Shown one piece after another: positions 9,993 through 24,554 of a DNA stretch of 64,000 nt (position 1 is its first letter; each line of letters starts with the position of its first letter). The DNA comes from Druceiella hillmani. Taxonomy: Eukaryota; Arthropoda; Insecta; Lepidoptera; Hepialidae. The notes below the pieces were generated by a model. That model was given only the letters and a program-made list of their open reading frames with translations. It was not told the origin of the DNA and did no database searches. The position numbers and the translations under genes are program-made. The stretch is taken from positions 21,633,501 through 21,697,500 of the forward strand of contig JAYKKI010000005.1 of assembly GCA_039881145.1 (NCBI GenBank), written 5' to 3'.

Positions 9993-10280
9993 TGTGTTTA
10001 TACAAAACATGATAAACAATAGATTATAAATTACTCAATTATTTTGATACATCTTAATTTCATCGTTTATCGGATTGATAATTTATCACAAAATTAACAA
10101 ATCATGTATTGTTCATATTAATAAAAGGTTGTAGTTAAAATAAATGATAATCATTGATAAATGGTAATGCCCATATTTTCTTAGTTTTATAATATCAAAT
10201 AGTAATATCAAACGGTTAAAAGATTTTTAAGAAATTTAAAAAGATTATAGTTTGGCGGAAAGTAATTCACGTTACTGGAC

Positions 10281-10306
10281 TCCCTCTCTCTGTCTCTCTC
10301 TGTCTC

Positions 10307-10400
<94 letters not shown>

Positions 10401-10401
10401 C

Positions 10402-10478
<77 letters not shown>
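10281..10478. repeat. (TC)n-(TA)n compound microsatellite
   Basis: CTCTCTCTGTCTCTCT precedes a TA run of about 170 bp that includes CACATATA, GTATATATATACATG and CACATA interruptions. Both strands give long Tyr/Ile frames that are artefacts. Confidence 0.95.
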
Positions 10479-10480
<2 letters not shown>

Positions 10481-10799
10481 TATTTAGCCGCATATGTACA
10501 TATTTATGTAGAGGTGTTTTTCCACAGAAGTTTGACTGTTTTGACAGTGCACGGCAGGGTCACTGGAGATGCTATCGGTAACAATTTATATGGGTACCAT
10601 GACGACACCTTAGAGGAGAGTTGTAGTTGGCAGAAAGCGGAAAAGTTAATCGTCTGTTTTGCTCTGTGGTTCTATTTGTACAGGGGTGAATAATATAAAA
10701 ACTGATTTTAATTATTCACCTAATACATGAATTAAATGACTTGACCGCATAAGGAGAAAAACGAAGTATTATTTGGAAAGTGATAAAAAGTATAAATAT
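10479..10799. other. Spacer
   Basis: No gene. There is a small G+C-richer piece at 10,535-10,640 (TGACAGTGCACGGCAGGGTC) without a recognisable feature. Confidence 0.55.
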
Positions 10800-11180
10800 C
10801 GCTTCCTACCGTTCAAATCGCTTTGGTTTTCCCATTAAATTGGGTTCGTAGCTGTATGTATTTCCCTCATTTACTTTTTACAATACGGCTCGATCCGCGT
10901 AATAACGTAATTGTGAAACTGGCAACAACGGTTACAGAAAACGCCGTACCATTATCACGATTGTCAATAAATATATTTATATTCGCCATTAACTGTGACG
11001 TTTTATTTATTCTATTAAATCGCTTATAAGGCAACGTTAGTGGCTATTCGCTTATATTGGTCCGTTATTGTTTATTCGAAGGTGGCGACAGTGAGACTGG
11101 TAATGAAATTCATTTAATTTCAAAACGGGAAGCAAAGGAATTGCTATAAATTACGACCCATTGTTTAGCATCAATGCTTG
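10800..11180. promoter_or_regulatory. Candidate conserved element, Sox/Fox-like words
   Basis: CpG-containing stretch with several ATTGTT or ATTGTC words (Sox-type core) near 10,962, 11,067 and 11,161, TGTTTATTC at 11,070 and AATAAATATATTTATA at 10,968. The 68-codon plus-strand frame across it shows no domain. It is assigned as possible regulatory DNA on composition and word content only. Confidence 0.25.
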
Positions 11181-11349
11181 GTAATTTTATATAAAAACCG
11201 GAATGTTTATTTTGAAAAGTGGTCGAGTTAGAATTTATAATCATACGCGGAATATTACGTGTGTATATATATATATATATACACGGCAAACCTTAAAAAA
11301 TATAGTTCTGTTGTTTCCGTTGACAATCAAAATAAATGTTAGAGAATAG

Positions 11350-11353
11350 TATA

Positions 11354-11449
<96 letters not shown>
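11350..11449. repeat. (TA)n microsatellite
   Basis: TA run of about 100 bp with one TTTATA break. A shorter TA run sits just upstream at 11,263-11,281. Confidence 0.95.
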
Positions 11450-13481
<2,032 letters not shown>

Positions 13482-13591
13482 ATACATATATCCACATACT
13501 CAGGAAATAAAATGGATGAAAATATATTTAATGAATATAATTAACTTATACTATCCGTAAATATGATTTTGATTAAGAAGCATGGTGGCAT

Positions 13592-14515
13592 TTTTAGGGT
13601 TCCAAGAGTAGCCAAACTAGAAAACCTTTTAATTTCGTCTGTCCGTCTGTAAATTATAGCCGATTTACTCGCAGACTATTAGTGCTATATAGCTAAAATT
13701 TCAAAATATTATATATGTTTTTATAACGTCTGCAAATTTATGTAAAATAATCTTTAAAAAAGCTCTCCTCCATTTAAAATAGCCCTGAACATTCTTTTAT
13801 TCACCTACCCCGTTGTTCAGAGTATCATTGAATAGGTCTTTTAAAGTATTTTGGAGTATGTCATGAACACATTTTCGATACAGGGATCCGTTTTTAAACT
13901 TGAATGCTTTAGTCCCCGTTCCCTACCAGCTGAACCGCTATTTTTGAATATCTAAAGTATTCTCAATGGTAATTTATATAACGAAGTTTAAAGAAAACTT
14001 TTTTGCAGCTAAGTAGGCTTTTATTAGTTTACGAGTAATAGAAACCGACATACGGTTTATGACTTAAACGTTTCTATAAACTGCAAATGACTTTAATAAA
14101 AAATTACTTTGCATTTTAAAATATATGTATTTATTTTTTAAACTGAAGATAATTGTACACCGTACATTAAGCAAAAGAAAAAATAAGAGTAATTTAGTAT
14201 ATAGGTATATTTAGATTTTGAACTTCCACTCGCCATTAGCTAATATGCATAGGGATGAGATTTGTAGTTTCAGTATAAATCTTGACATGCTATCCACTGT
14301 ACTAAATACGGGTACAGCCACATTACTGTTATTATTTTGTTGAGATATTCACGACTACATGTATGTCCACGATTTAATTTTATTGGGTATTTTTAAACAT
14401 ATAATTGTACTAGGAAGTTCATATTAGTGATTATATAAGATAAATAAAGTGATTTCATTTCAAACAAGATACGTGACCTTCGATGCGTGAACCAGTTTCA
14501 CACTCGCCGGTTTTT
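13592..14515 (+). mobile_element. Lepidoptera-type dispersed repeat, near full length
   Basis: It begins TTTTTAGGGTTCC..GTAGCCAAA, then CGTCTGTCCGTCTGT and a block around GACTATTAGTGCTATATAGC, and appears to end at GTGAACCAGTTTCACACTCGCCGG. From memory, this order of motifs is a very common non-autonomous repeat of moths and butterflies. Related pieces occur in this window at 16,180, 19,190, 25,760 and 61,450. It has no coding capacity. Boundaries are approximate and its class is not established here. Confidence 0.55.
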
Positions 14516-16179
14516 GTTACTCCTCACGATAAAAGTCCCTGATGTTGCAGGATGTGTAATTATTAATTTTATTTATTTTTTCAGATACCTTAAGTACATA
14601 ATTTATTCTACGAGGCCAATCTCTTATAGTCAACTTGATGAAATTCTGTTGGAGACAATTTGAACTAATGTGCTATCGATCCAGCCCGCTTGTTGAGCGG
14701 CTGTGAATCGAGTCTGGGACCCCGCAGTGCTATGTGCTGTTAAATGCTGTAAGTCTACGAAAAACCGAAAACTACTATGACGAATAGTCTGGAACGTTTC
14801 AACATCAAATTATTTCATTACTTTCTTACCAACCCAATATATAAATAGCTTTTTGCTGTAAATTGCTTTTATCTTTTTTTCAAGAAAATTCTTCAAAAAT
14901 ATTTTTCTATTTCACTCAGTCAACTAAAATATTTAATTAAAGAAATTTCAAAAGAAATCACGAATATTACAGAATAAACGAAAATTGTGCAATTTGTTTT
15001 ACATCTGATATTTTTTACGACATAAAGTCGGACGTCAAATTTTGTTTTGAAATTTGATACCATTTTCATAGAAATGTGCATCAGACTATAAACAAAGTTT
15101 AGATCATCAATAAATTTTCAAGAGCAGAATCTCAATCATTAAAATTATTCAATTTGGTCCAATTCTAAATGTTTTTTTTTCTGAAATAACGATAAACAAT
15201 CATAAAAAATTAGGAATCGGCACCATGAAGATTATTATAAAAATGTAGCCCCTTTAGGAGCTTATCGTTAAAGCTGAAAGGCTTAAGTAAACGTTAATAA
15301 ATTAACAATTGTATTAACAACTGATAAAACGTTAGGAAATATTGCTACCTGTATCTTTCTTGATAGCCCTATTAGACAAAGATAAATATATCACAGTGTT
15401 GAAAGTCATGTCAAGTTACAGTTTAATTTTTTTAAATAATAAATTTTCTAAAATAAAATCTTTTATGATATAATATTAATTGCGTTAGTACCACTTGCAC
15501 TTGGCTAGATCAAGTGGTATATATAGAATTAGTTTCGGAAGGAGTTGATCAGATGAGTATATTACGAATTTTTTTTGTATATCAGGTGACGCTCACAAAA
15601 ACTTAGCTTTAAAAAAAAACTATCTTTAACTTACAAAACTATCTTTTAATTTGTGTTAGAAGTATAGTTTCTTCGATGGTTTTGAATTGAAAGAGATGTA
15701 TTAAAAAACTGAATGATGGTAATTTTTTTTGACGATACCTGATAGAAGATATTTGTCAAGTTTCACTGAAGTAAAAATAGTACGGATTCCCCTTGGATGA
15801 TATAGAGTGGAGTGAGGGATAGTATTTTTTTTCGCGTATCCATTCATAATTTTTCAATTTAAGCCTCATCTAAGAAACGTTAAGCTCCAAAGTATTATGA
15901 AAGACGTCACTTCTAATTTTTCAGCCATGATTTTCACAAGCTTGAAAAAAATAATTTGTTTTGAACTTTAAATAGTTGTGAAAAATTATGGAAGCAAATT
16001 TTATATGTATTTTATACTCACTTGTCGGGTTTTTAGTTAAAATAAGCCTGAATAAAAGGTTAATTTAAAAATTACTCAAAATTAATCTCACAAATGGGAA
16101 TCATTTTATATAAGTATATTTTCAAACTTTGTTTTGAAAAAAAAAATCGAATAAATTTAGAGCATTTTATTTCATGGCT
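14516..16179. other. AT-rich spacer with old repeat debris
   Basis: No gene is visible. A short hairpin with arms ACCACTTG/CAAGTGGT lies near 15,489-15,520. Some segments read like heavily decayed dispersed repeat, but none can be delimited. Confidence 0.5.
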
Positions 16180-16510
16180 CCTTTATAATTTCCATAGCCC
16201 AAAAGCGAAAACGTAACACTTATATTTCCGTTACGTTCGTCCGCTTGTCCGTCACTCTCTGTTATAACCTTATAATTTCTGTAGTTCTAGACCTATGTGC
16301 ATAAAAAATTGCAAGCATGTGACTATCTCAATTAATATGTGAATTCTAGAAAAAACAAATATTTAATATAATTCTTCATCTAAATACTGGCATCTGGTTA
16401 GAATTTTGCAAAACAAATTACTTTAACCAACTTGTATCAACACTTTTAAAAATGTAAACAATATCGGACCCCGATTTGTGGTTGTCCCGACACACGTTTG
16501 GCCGGGCTTT
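16180..16510 (+). mobile_element. Lepidoptera-type dispersed repeat, partial
   Basis: CATAGCCCAAAAGCGAAAACGT, then TACGTTCGTCCGCTTGTCCG and TTCTAGACCTATGTGC follow the same motif order as the copy at 13,592. The right end near GACACACGTTTGGCCGGG is uncertain. Confidence 0.45.
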
Positions 16511-18479
16511 TTAAATAGTTTTCTTTGATATAAAATTTTTTACGTTTTTTAAATTTTGCCATTGAGATCAAAATTTAAAAGAAAACAATCTAAATTACGA
16601 GTATATTCATACTTTATTAAAATACTGAACCACGTCTGTTAATGGCTTTAGTTGAGCCAATCATCCTTTTAAAATATCCATAAATATATTACCTAAATTA
16701 TCCTTTGGGTACAAAAATAATTGTTGTTTTCCACTTCAATTTACAGTTATATGAATCTAAAAATATTATGAGACTCAAAGAAAAGTTTTTTAATTTCCCG
16801 TTAATTTCTAACAATAGTGAATGTGTATAATTTTTGTCATAATCCTTCAGTAATTTCTTATTTGAAAAGCTAATTAATAAAAAAAGTTTTTTTTCTAAAA
16901 TAAAGCTTTTTTAATGTGGAAAATGTAAAATATACAAGAAGCTTATCTAAATAAGTGAAACGAGCCCAAATTCAGAGGGTATACTATTCACCAATAAGGA
17001 GTTCCTTGGCTGATCAGGAGAATTTGATTCTATCAGAGATAACATTGGAAATACTATAAGTATGGATGCCAAGTTAGAGACTTAAACTCTAGCCCATGGG
17101 GAAACGGTTGAAATATTTGATTACAAAATTTCGATTTAACGATTACAAAATTTGTAACAGAGAGTTAACAAAGCAAGCAAATAATCGTTTTTTAAGAACT
17201 AATTAAATGCAACTAAGCTATGAATTTTAAATAATTTCAAAAACGTCGACATTTTGTCAATTCAAGTTCAAATTGGTGCCTTAATGTCCTTTCATTACTT
17301 GAGGGATAAAGAAATTGAAGTGAAAAGTGAGACGAAAATAAAATAAAATGATTGTGCTCGATTTAAAAATTGTTAATTTTTTTGTACAAAGAAAAAAACG
17401 TAATGAAACTAATGGAATTTATATATTAGACCTTTCATCTTTATATCACTAAGTGAAAGGATGAAATGTAGGACAGCATATTATTTTTATGGCGCAAAAA
17501 TATTTTTATGGCAACAATTTTTCATTCGTTTTTATTTTTTGGTAACTTTTCATTGAAAAAATCGAAGTGTGCTCGTAAAATATTGAAAATAAATCTTCAG
17601 TCAATTGTCTTCAAATAAAATATGTAGAAAATGTAAGTTGAAATTTCGTCAAAAAATTTCTATGTAAGTATTGGATTAAATATATTTCCATGTAAAAATG
17701 CCTCTATTAGTTTAGTTTGTTTCAGACTTCCCTGGTTCTACTGGTCCGCTTATAATTTAGTACTTTAATTTGTCTGTTTATTGGTCACAGTGTCTAGTGG
17801 CACAGTTCCCTGTCCATTTTAATATTAAAATAAAAAAAAAAATTGCAAGATTTTTTCACAAATAAGTTAAATTTCTGTTATTGATTTTGAAAATTATAAA
17901 CTATTTCGTCCCTTTGATCTCTTGTATTATTATATCTGCCTACTTTGGATTATTTTATTTAAACAGTTAATTTATAATTATCTTAACTAATAATTATTTT
18001 CCTTAATGCCGAACTATCATTTAAAATTTTGTTAAATAAATTAATTGTTTTCTATTTTGTTGGGCGAATACAGGGAAGATTTCGCTTTAAGGAGATATAC
18101 GAGTATACGAATGTAATGGTAGTAAATACATATTATCTACTATCTTGCTCTATTTATGATATTTTCCATCATTTTTTGTACGTATTTTAATTCGAGCTTG
18201 TTTTACAATTCCCCAAATTTTCGTTGCTAACAAAATATAAATTTAAAAAAAATTGTTCCTCTCTGGTTATCTTAATTAATTTTCATGCCTTTTGGAAAAA
18301 AAAATAGTGAAATACAAGATGCCAAAACAAGTTCAAATAATGGTTTTCAAGAAAGTTTTATTACGTTTTTTCTTAAATCGTATTTGTATATTATACGATT
18401 ACACTTTAAGAACTTTTCTCATTTGCTGCCTTGTATTTTCTTATTTGCTTGTTCAAGAAAAAGGAAAAGCCTCTAAAAA
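16511..18479. other. AT-rich spacer
   Basis: No gene or clear element. The two overlapping 63-70 codon frames near 18,285-18,504 have AT-driven composition and no domain. Confidence 0.55.
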
Positions 18480-18790
18480 CAAAGGAATTGCGGATACGTC
18501 GTAGCGATTATCCTCACACACGATCGTCTGATGTAAATTCGCGAGCGCGTTTGATCGGCTGCACAGATCCGACGCCGGGCCAATAAACTCTGGGCAATAT
18601 TGTTTTGGAGGCGCGCGACACCCCGCGTGGGCAGTCGAACGCTCGAAATAAGACGTGTCCGCGAATAGAGCGCAGCCGTTTCCGCATTGTAATGATTCAA
18701 TATGATCGTGGACGGCGCAATCGTTTTCTCACTCTGTCGGGAGCCAAGTCACTGATAGGTAGTTACCACTGATCACGTACTGAAAATTTA
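18480..18790. promoter_or_regulatory. CpG-rich patch, candidate regulatory element
   Basis: Sharp change from AT-rich spacer to sequence full of CpG (TTCGCGAGCGCGTTTG, CCGACGCCGGGCC, GGAGGCGCGCGACACC). It includes CCAATAAAC at 18,581 and an inverted CCGGG pair. A 75-codon minus-strand frame is open across it but shows no domain. It could be a promoter, enhancer or unrecognised exon. Confidence 0.3.
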
Positions 18791-19189
18791 TTTATTTATA
18801 TCAATGTTAATACACTTTTATGTATAGGCGAGGTTATCTTCCGGCAAAATATATCATGACGCTATACTCAATAAACAAGTTATACCCATATAAAATGAAG
18901 AAAAAGTTATGGTACAATCTGGAGCTCATTCGCTAAAGAGATGAGGGCCAAAAAAGCACGCATGCAAAAGAGATAATTTTAGGGACTATTTTTATAGTAT
19001 TAATGACATGTCATTAAAGGCTAGTGTTTTTATGGATTTTTTTACAAACACGATATTATTTTTTGCCACGAAATATAGTGCCTAATTGGCGTAATATCGT
19101 GAATATTTCGAAAATTTTGAGATCTAAAATCAGCTTTAGGTGACCTTTTAGTAAACCTGTAATTTCATAACTAGAATTTTCCGACATTG
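18791..19189. other. AT-rich spacer
   Basis: Nothing recognisable is seen. Confidence 0.6.
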
Positions 19190-19500
19190 CGGGGAGGACG
19201 CTGAAAATGTTTTTCCATATATCTTCAGTTTTTTTAAATCGCCCTTTAAATTAATTAGCTTAGTCAATTAGTTGAAAGCAAACATTTTTTTAAACCAAAT
19301 TCAGGCCTTCTAAAGTTTTCAGACTATTTTGTTTCTTACTATAAATATACGTATCAGTAAGCTTCATTATCCTGCTAAATTTCTAGTTCTATGCTAAAGG
19401 TTTTCGTTTCAGCTGTGACAGATGGGCGGACGTACGTATGAGTTATTCTATAAGGTTTATTTTTCCTTTCGAGGTAGGGAACTCTAAAGCAATTAATTTG
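19190..19500 (-). mobile_element. Lepidoptera-type dispersed repeat, partial, reverse
   Basis: GCTGTGACAGATGGGCGGAC followed by TTCTATAAGG, a TTTTTCCTTTCGAGGTA block and GGGAACTCTAAAG is the reverse-complement order of the 13,592 element's first part. Upstream sequence to about 19,190 looks like its decayed body. Confidence 0.5.
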
Positions 19501-19740
19501 ATATGTCGGGATAAGTATTAGTAATTTTTTTTCGGGATAGGTAATGAATGAAAGAAGAAAGAAGAAAGAAGTATTGTCCTTTCTGGGAGTGGAGAATGTT
19601 TCGAAGACTAATTTCTATCTTACAGATATTTAAAAATGAATCTGCTAACTAATTAATATATGTAAAGTAACTTTAAAGTGAGGATAAAATTAATTAAACT
19701 AACTATACGCACTGTTTAGATAATTATTAAGAACATTTCT

Positions 19741-19814
19741 ACATACATGTGGTTCTGGGTTCTGGTTTCTATATACATGTGGTGCTGGGTTCTGGTTTCT
19801 ATATACATGTGGTC
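19741..19814. repeat. 30-bp tandem repeat, ~2.5 copies
   Basis: ATACATGTGG recurs at 19,743, 19,773 and 19,803 with TGCTGGGTTCTGGTTTCTAT between. On the minus strand this reads as a decapeptide repeat (PHVYRNQNPA/E) inside a 70-codon frame, with no other sign of coding. Confidence 0.85.
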
Positions 19815-19969
19815 TCATCACATCGTTAGGCCACAATTTCTTGCAGACGTTCTTGTTACACTTTTTGTACTTATATACATACGTACGTCTTAATGTAGAG
19901 GTTGTCCCCATTATAACGAATGTATTTTTTTATTCTACGTTTATAAAGAATAAACAGGTGCTGTAAACG

Positions 19970-20070
19970 TGACTTGCTTGCGGTGACCTCTGGCGGGTGC
20001 CGCATACGGATGAGTAATCCATGCCCACACTGGCGGCAGCCACGCATTGTAACGCTACGTGCTATCTGAT
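19970..20070. promoter_or_regulatory. Small G+C-rich patch
   Basis: Compact CpG-containing stretch with CGGTGACCTCTGGCGGGTGC, GAGTAATCCATGCC (K50 homeodomain-type TAATCC) and CTGGCGGCAGCC. It has no open frame. Regulatory role is inferred from composition only. Confidence 0.25.
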
Positions 20071-20215
20071 AATTTGCGTTTTTCCAAGGCAGGACAATAT
20101 AATCGCTCTATTTTTTTGTATCGAGGGAAGAATTGCCTTGAATTCATCTTAGAATTCTGCGACGCATGTAGAATAACCCACGTAATGCGGACATGTTTAC
20201 GGGTACTTTCATCAA

Positions 20216-20218
<3 letters not shown>

Positions 20219-20288
<70 letters not shown>

Positions 20289-20290
20289 TA
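20219..20290. repeat. (CA)n-(TA)n compound microsatellite
   Basis: About 30 bp of CA repeats pass directly into about 35 bp of TA repeats. Confidence 0.95.
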
Positions 20291-21340
20291 CATGACTCCT
20301 TGAGAATTGAATGTATAAACAGTTGCCCTATTATAATGCTATACTCACGAAGAAAATCGCCGCTCTTAGTTTTCTTCTAATTTCACTTGTATATCAATAA
20401 TTTTTCAGATAATCTTTATCAAAATATACTAAAAAGAAAATTAATTGCTTAGTGTAAATATTTCGTTTATTTTCGAGCAGTTTGAAAAATTTGCGTAAAA
20501 TTTTGATAAATTTTGCAAAATTAATAAGTTAGTGTCATATCGTATAGTGTTCATTATTATAGTAGCCGTCAAATCCGGGGAAAGGCGTGTTTAGAATCTT
20601 TTTTAATAATTAAATCTAACATTACAGATTTAGCAGTTTTTATTAATTGAATCTAACAAGTAGCTGGATATGGAACAACGTTTTGAATGTCATAATTTTA
20701 AAATGGGTCATTACAAGTATAGAAGTAAGTAAAGTTACAGTTGAAGAAGTAAGTTAGAGTTGAGTATCATGTTGAGATATCACGTAACGTAACAATTTTC
20801 ATTGTTGATTATTACTGTAACTCCGAAATAAATTTAAAGACCAAACTGTTCATGTGGACTGTCTTTTATAGTATTAAGTTCATAATTAGATACGAGATAT
20901 TTTATATTTTGATAATAGTTCTAAAAACATAATAAAATAATTAAAGGACAGACGGGACGGAATTAAAGAATTACATGTTTTAAGGGAAAAATATTTTAAA
21001 TTATCTAAAAATATTTTCAAAATCTGAGATCCTATTTCGTAAACAGCATTTTTTAATAGAATCAAAATTGTCTGAAACTAAATTTAATATTTAATTGCAG
21101 AGCGAAATCAAATATTAAGTTAGTACTATTGTATATAATTACTTTCGTTTCGTAGTTCAATGAGTTTACTAAATAAGTACATCTTCCACAAAAAAACTTA
21201 TTTTGAAAATTTATCTTTTGTTGGTTGTTTTAAAGCTTCTTTTTATGGAAAATTCTTTTCTATGTATAATTTATGTAGTTTCTATGTATAATTTAGTAAT
21301 ATATTTGGCGCTTACATAAAAATCTACTTGATTTTTTCAC
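20291..21340. other. AT-rich spacer
   Basis: No gene. A short local repeat (TTCTATGTATAATTTA, twice) lies near 21,255-21,295. Confidence 0.55.
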
Positions 21341-22400
21341 ACGAGCAGATATAGGTCGCCGCGTGTCATCAGACAATCTGGCTCGGCTGATCTACTACAA
21401 CTATGACCGGCCAATTACAATATATTTGTTTTTCATCTGCAAAAAAAGAAACGCGAAAAATTATGTGCGACCATATAAAAACGAGTACGTCAATTGACCC
21501 AGTTGCGATTGTGAAAAATGATTGCGTTTAATCATGTCCAGCGATCTAATGAATGGGCGGGTGATAAGTAGCGCAGGTCCCGATGCCGAGTAGGGCGGCG
21601 CGTGTATCCCCGAATTATTTAGGCGAAACTCTTTTAATACAGCTATGTAGATTCAAACACTTCTCGCCGCTAAGAGACACTTACGAAACAAGCACGCACG
21701 TGCCTATGAACCTTAATCCATTTGGATTCACAGCTCGCCGATCGTCATAAATGTCTCCATTAATATGCGTACGAATTAGATTCGACATATCAATGCGACT
21801 GGCGATAGTCGCCGGTCGTGAGTTGAGCGGACGTTATTCATACGGCGCTTTTCGAATCGCTCTTTCCGTATCTATGACTCTATTACTTCACCGATATGTT
21901 GCTGTCAGCTTGATGTATTACACCTAATGTTTTACAGTTTAAACTGCCTATTAGCAGAAGATAACTCTAAGCAATGACTAGTGCATATTTCGCATTCATA
22001 ACTCAGTTCAAAGCGCGTGTAACCTAATTGCATGTCCCGTTTTAATAGAATTAACTGCAGGAAGAATGGGCGTACGAAACTAAAATGAAGTGTCGTGAGA
22101 AGTATTTAGAAATAATTTAGGTTTCGTCTGACATCTTTTAAAAGTTAATTTGTCGTCTTTCCTCTCGAAACCAGTTTCGAGTTTTCTAAATATTTTTCCG
22201 CAGATACGCCAGTTGGCAGTACTGGCTGAAGAATTTAATGCGGTTATTTTTATTGGTTATAGCACAAATAATCGTAATCAAAAGACGTCAGTAGTTTTAA
22301 GATACATTGAGTTGCGTGTTCGGTCGGATTTGTCAACAGAGTGCGCGCGAGTAACTCGACTTGCGTCAGCTTGATCACGTCCTAGGTATGGCCAGGACTG
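21341..22400. promoter_or_regulatory. 1-kb G+C-richer stretch with homeodomain-type words
   Basis: The longest compositionally distinct non-coding stretch in the window. Words include CCAATTACAA (21,412), TTTAATCATG (21,526), GTGATAAGTAG (GATA-type, 21,561), an inverted TAATCC/GGATT pair at 21,714-21,728, CCATTAATATGCG (21,757) and many CpGs. Reading frames are short; the 74-codon plus-strand frame at 22,150 shows no domain. Known developmental enhancers often look like this, but the regulatory assignment is inference. An unrecognised exon within it cannot be excluded. Confidence 0.35.
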
Positions 22401-23139
22401 GCGTTGAAAGCAGTGCCAATGTCAACTTATTTATAGTGCATGTAATATTTATTATTTTATAAGTTATTATTTAAAATATGTAAATAAAATGAAACATAAT
22501 TGTTACGCTTGTTTCAGTATTTTTATTATATTTCAACGTTATTATTGTTAACTTTGCACCTAGGTTATCTGATGATTCCATATATTTTCATATTTCGTTG
22601 AGACTTATTGTAATAAGGTATCAAAAATAAACCTGTTTTGATTTTAAATGAGTTTCAAACGAAGATTTTGAATTGTAAATTTTTAATTTATGCAAAGATT
22701 TCTACATGTGAACCAGGGTCATTTGCAAAATGCTTAGTTATTATGCTTCTTGTGGTAATTATTATATACTGCTGAGATATAAATTAGTTTTTGCCTCCAA
22801 CTCCTTTCCTATTGTCGTATTTAATGAAATAAAAATGTGATTTTTAGTTTGTATTATACAAAATGGAAAGTATATACCAGAAATGTTTAATGAACTTTTA
22901 GGAAGTCTATTTGGAATATAATTTTTCGGAAAATTTTAGTCTAAAATGAAATTGGTTATTGGGTTATAACGTAGTTGTAAATCAGATAGATAGATATACA
23001 TAATGTTAAAAATTGGGAAAAGTGGAAATAAAACTTTGATATTGTGGAGAAACTCGAAAATAATATTTCGTTTTCAAAACTGTCAAACTTTAATTTGAAT
23101 TAAAAAAATCACAGTTGTATATCGAAGATGATTTAAATA
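22401..23139. other. AT-rich spacer
   Basis: Nothing recognisable is seen. Confidence 0.6.
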
Positions 23140-23320
23140 AGCCTCCTCTCGACATTTGCGCCCGTCACAGGATTGACGTCCGCACACCACGCAAACGAAC
23201 TGTGCGTTTGAAATGAGGAAGGGTATCTAAGTGACGCATTCGTCTCGTCTGGATTGCATGTCAGCCAAGATTTTGAACCGGGCGTTCTCGTTGATAATCT
23301 TCATGTAATCCTTCTTCTGC
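23140..23320. promoter_or_regulatory. G+C-richer patch
   Basis: CpG-containing stretch (GCGCCCGTCACAGGATTGAC, CGCACACCACGCAAACG, an ACCGGGCGTTCTCG piece) inside AT-rich spacer, without an open frame of note. Confidence 0.25.
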
Positions 23321-23771
23321 GTTATCTATGGATAAATTTCCTCAGCAACTGCTATAATTTCTTACTATTTCTCGTTTCTAATTACGTAGTAATATTTTCT
23401 GCATTATAGTAATTTTGTTTAGTCTTAAGGAAATAAATATCGCGTAATTTCAATTTAACATACATGTATAAATAGTTTCCCTGAATGTTCTTGGACGATA
23501 TTTTGCTGTCCTAACGAATCCTTCTACGTATGTTAAACGAAACTCTTTAAATGTATAACTATTGGTGGTTTTAATGTGCTCATAAAAATAATTTATAAAT
23601 ATCGAGGACTTTGGTTATACCATTGTTTTGAGTGCAATGCGTAAAGACTCTTTTTTATTGTTTTCTATTGAAAGTTTTTTTAAGGTAATGGAGTGTTAAA
23701 ATTTGGTATAAATTTCATGGGTTGTTCTAGATCATCATTAAACATAGGTTTCTGTTTTCGAAATTTCTTGT
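23321..23771. other. AT-rich spacer
   Basis: Nothing recognisable is seen. Confidence 0.6.
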
Positions 23772-24554
23772 AATATTGTTGACACGTATTATAACATTGT
23801 TGACAGTATTTTATAATATTGTTGACAGTATTTTAGCTATCACAGTATTGTAGCTAAAATACTGTCAATAATTTATCTTATAATATTGTTGATAGTATTT
23901 TAGCTATCGCGGTATTGTAGCTAAAATACTGTGAACAATTTATTTTATTATATTGTTGACAGTATTTTAGCTATCACAGTATTGTAGCTAAAATACTGCC
24001 AACAATTTATCTTATAATATTGTTGATAGTATTTTAGCTATCGCGGTATTGTAGCTAAAATACTGTGAACAATTTATTTTATAATATTGTTGACAGTATT
24101 TTACCTAGAATGTAGTGCACGCATGTATGTAAATCTACAAACTCACATTATATTATTGGATTACGCAATTTTTTATATTTCCTTTCCTTTTACTCTCACA
24201 GAGTGAATGAGTTACATTATGTACAAATATTCGTATAATGGCTAAATTTCTTAATTTTTTTTATACCGTAATGTCAACAATTTATCTTATAATATTGTTG
24301 ATAGTATTTTAGCTATCGCTGTATTGTAGCTAAAATACTGTGAACAATTTATTTTATAATATTGTTGACATTATTTTACCTAGAATGTAGTGCACGCATG
24401 TATGTAGATATACAAACTAACATTATATTATTGGATTACGCAATTTTTGATATTTTCTTTCCTTTTACTCTCACAGAGTGGATGAGTCATATTATGTACA
24501 AATATATAAGAATAGTGGCTAAATCTCTTTTTAATTTTTTTCTATACCGTAATG
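23772..24554. repeat. Two-level satellite with 67-bp hairpin units
   Basis: AATATTGTTGA starts at 23,815, 23,882, 23,949, 24,016 and 24,083, exactly 67 bp apart, and again at 24,291 and 24,358. Each full unit is an inverted repeat: ATTGTTGACAGTATTTTAGC... pairs with the TAGCTAAAATACTGTCAAYA region around a spacer. Two unit types alternate: TCACAG with TATCTTAT, and TCGCGG with TATTTTAT. This gives a 134-bp dimer. A second level is a 275-bp tandem duplication (24,083 and 24,358) that carries a non-hairpin segment beginning ACCTAGAATGTAGTGCACGC. Truncated left arms lie at 23,772-23,814. Confidence 0.9.

Noticed and set aside
14660..14760. tRNA-like or tRNA-derived SINE sequence
   Set aside because: GAATCGAGTCTGGGACC hints at a T-arm-like word, but no A box, anticodon arm or acceptor pairing could be assembled. 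No tRNA gene was found anywhere in the window.
18473..18700. 75-codon minus-strand frame in a CpG-rich patch as an exon
   Set aside because: There are no convincing splice sites and an Arg-rich composition expected from CpG-rich DNA. A regulatory patch is at least as likely.
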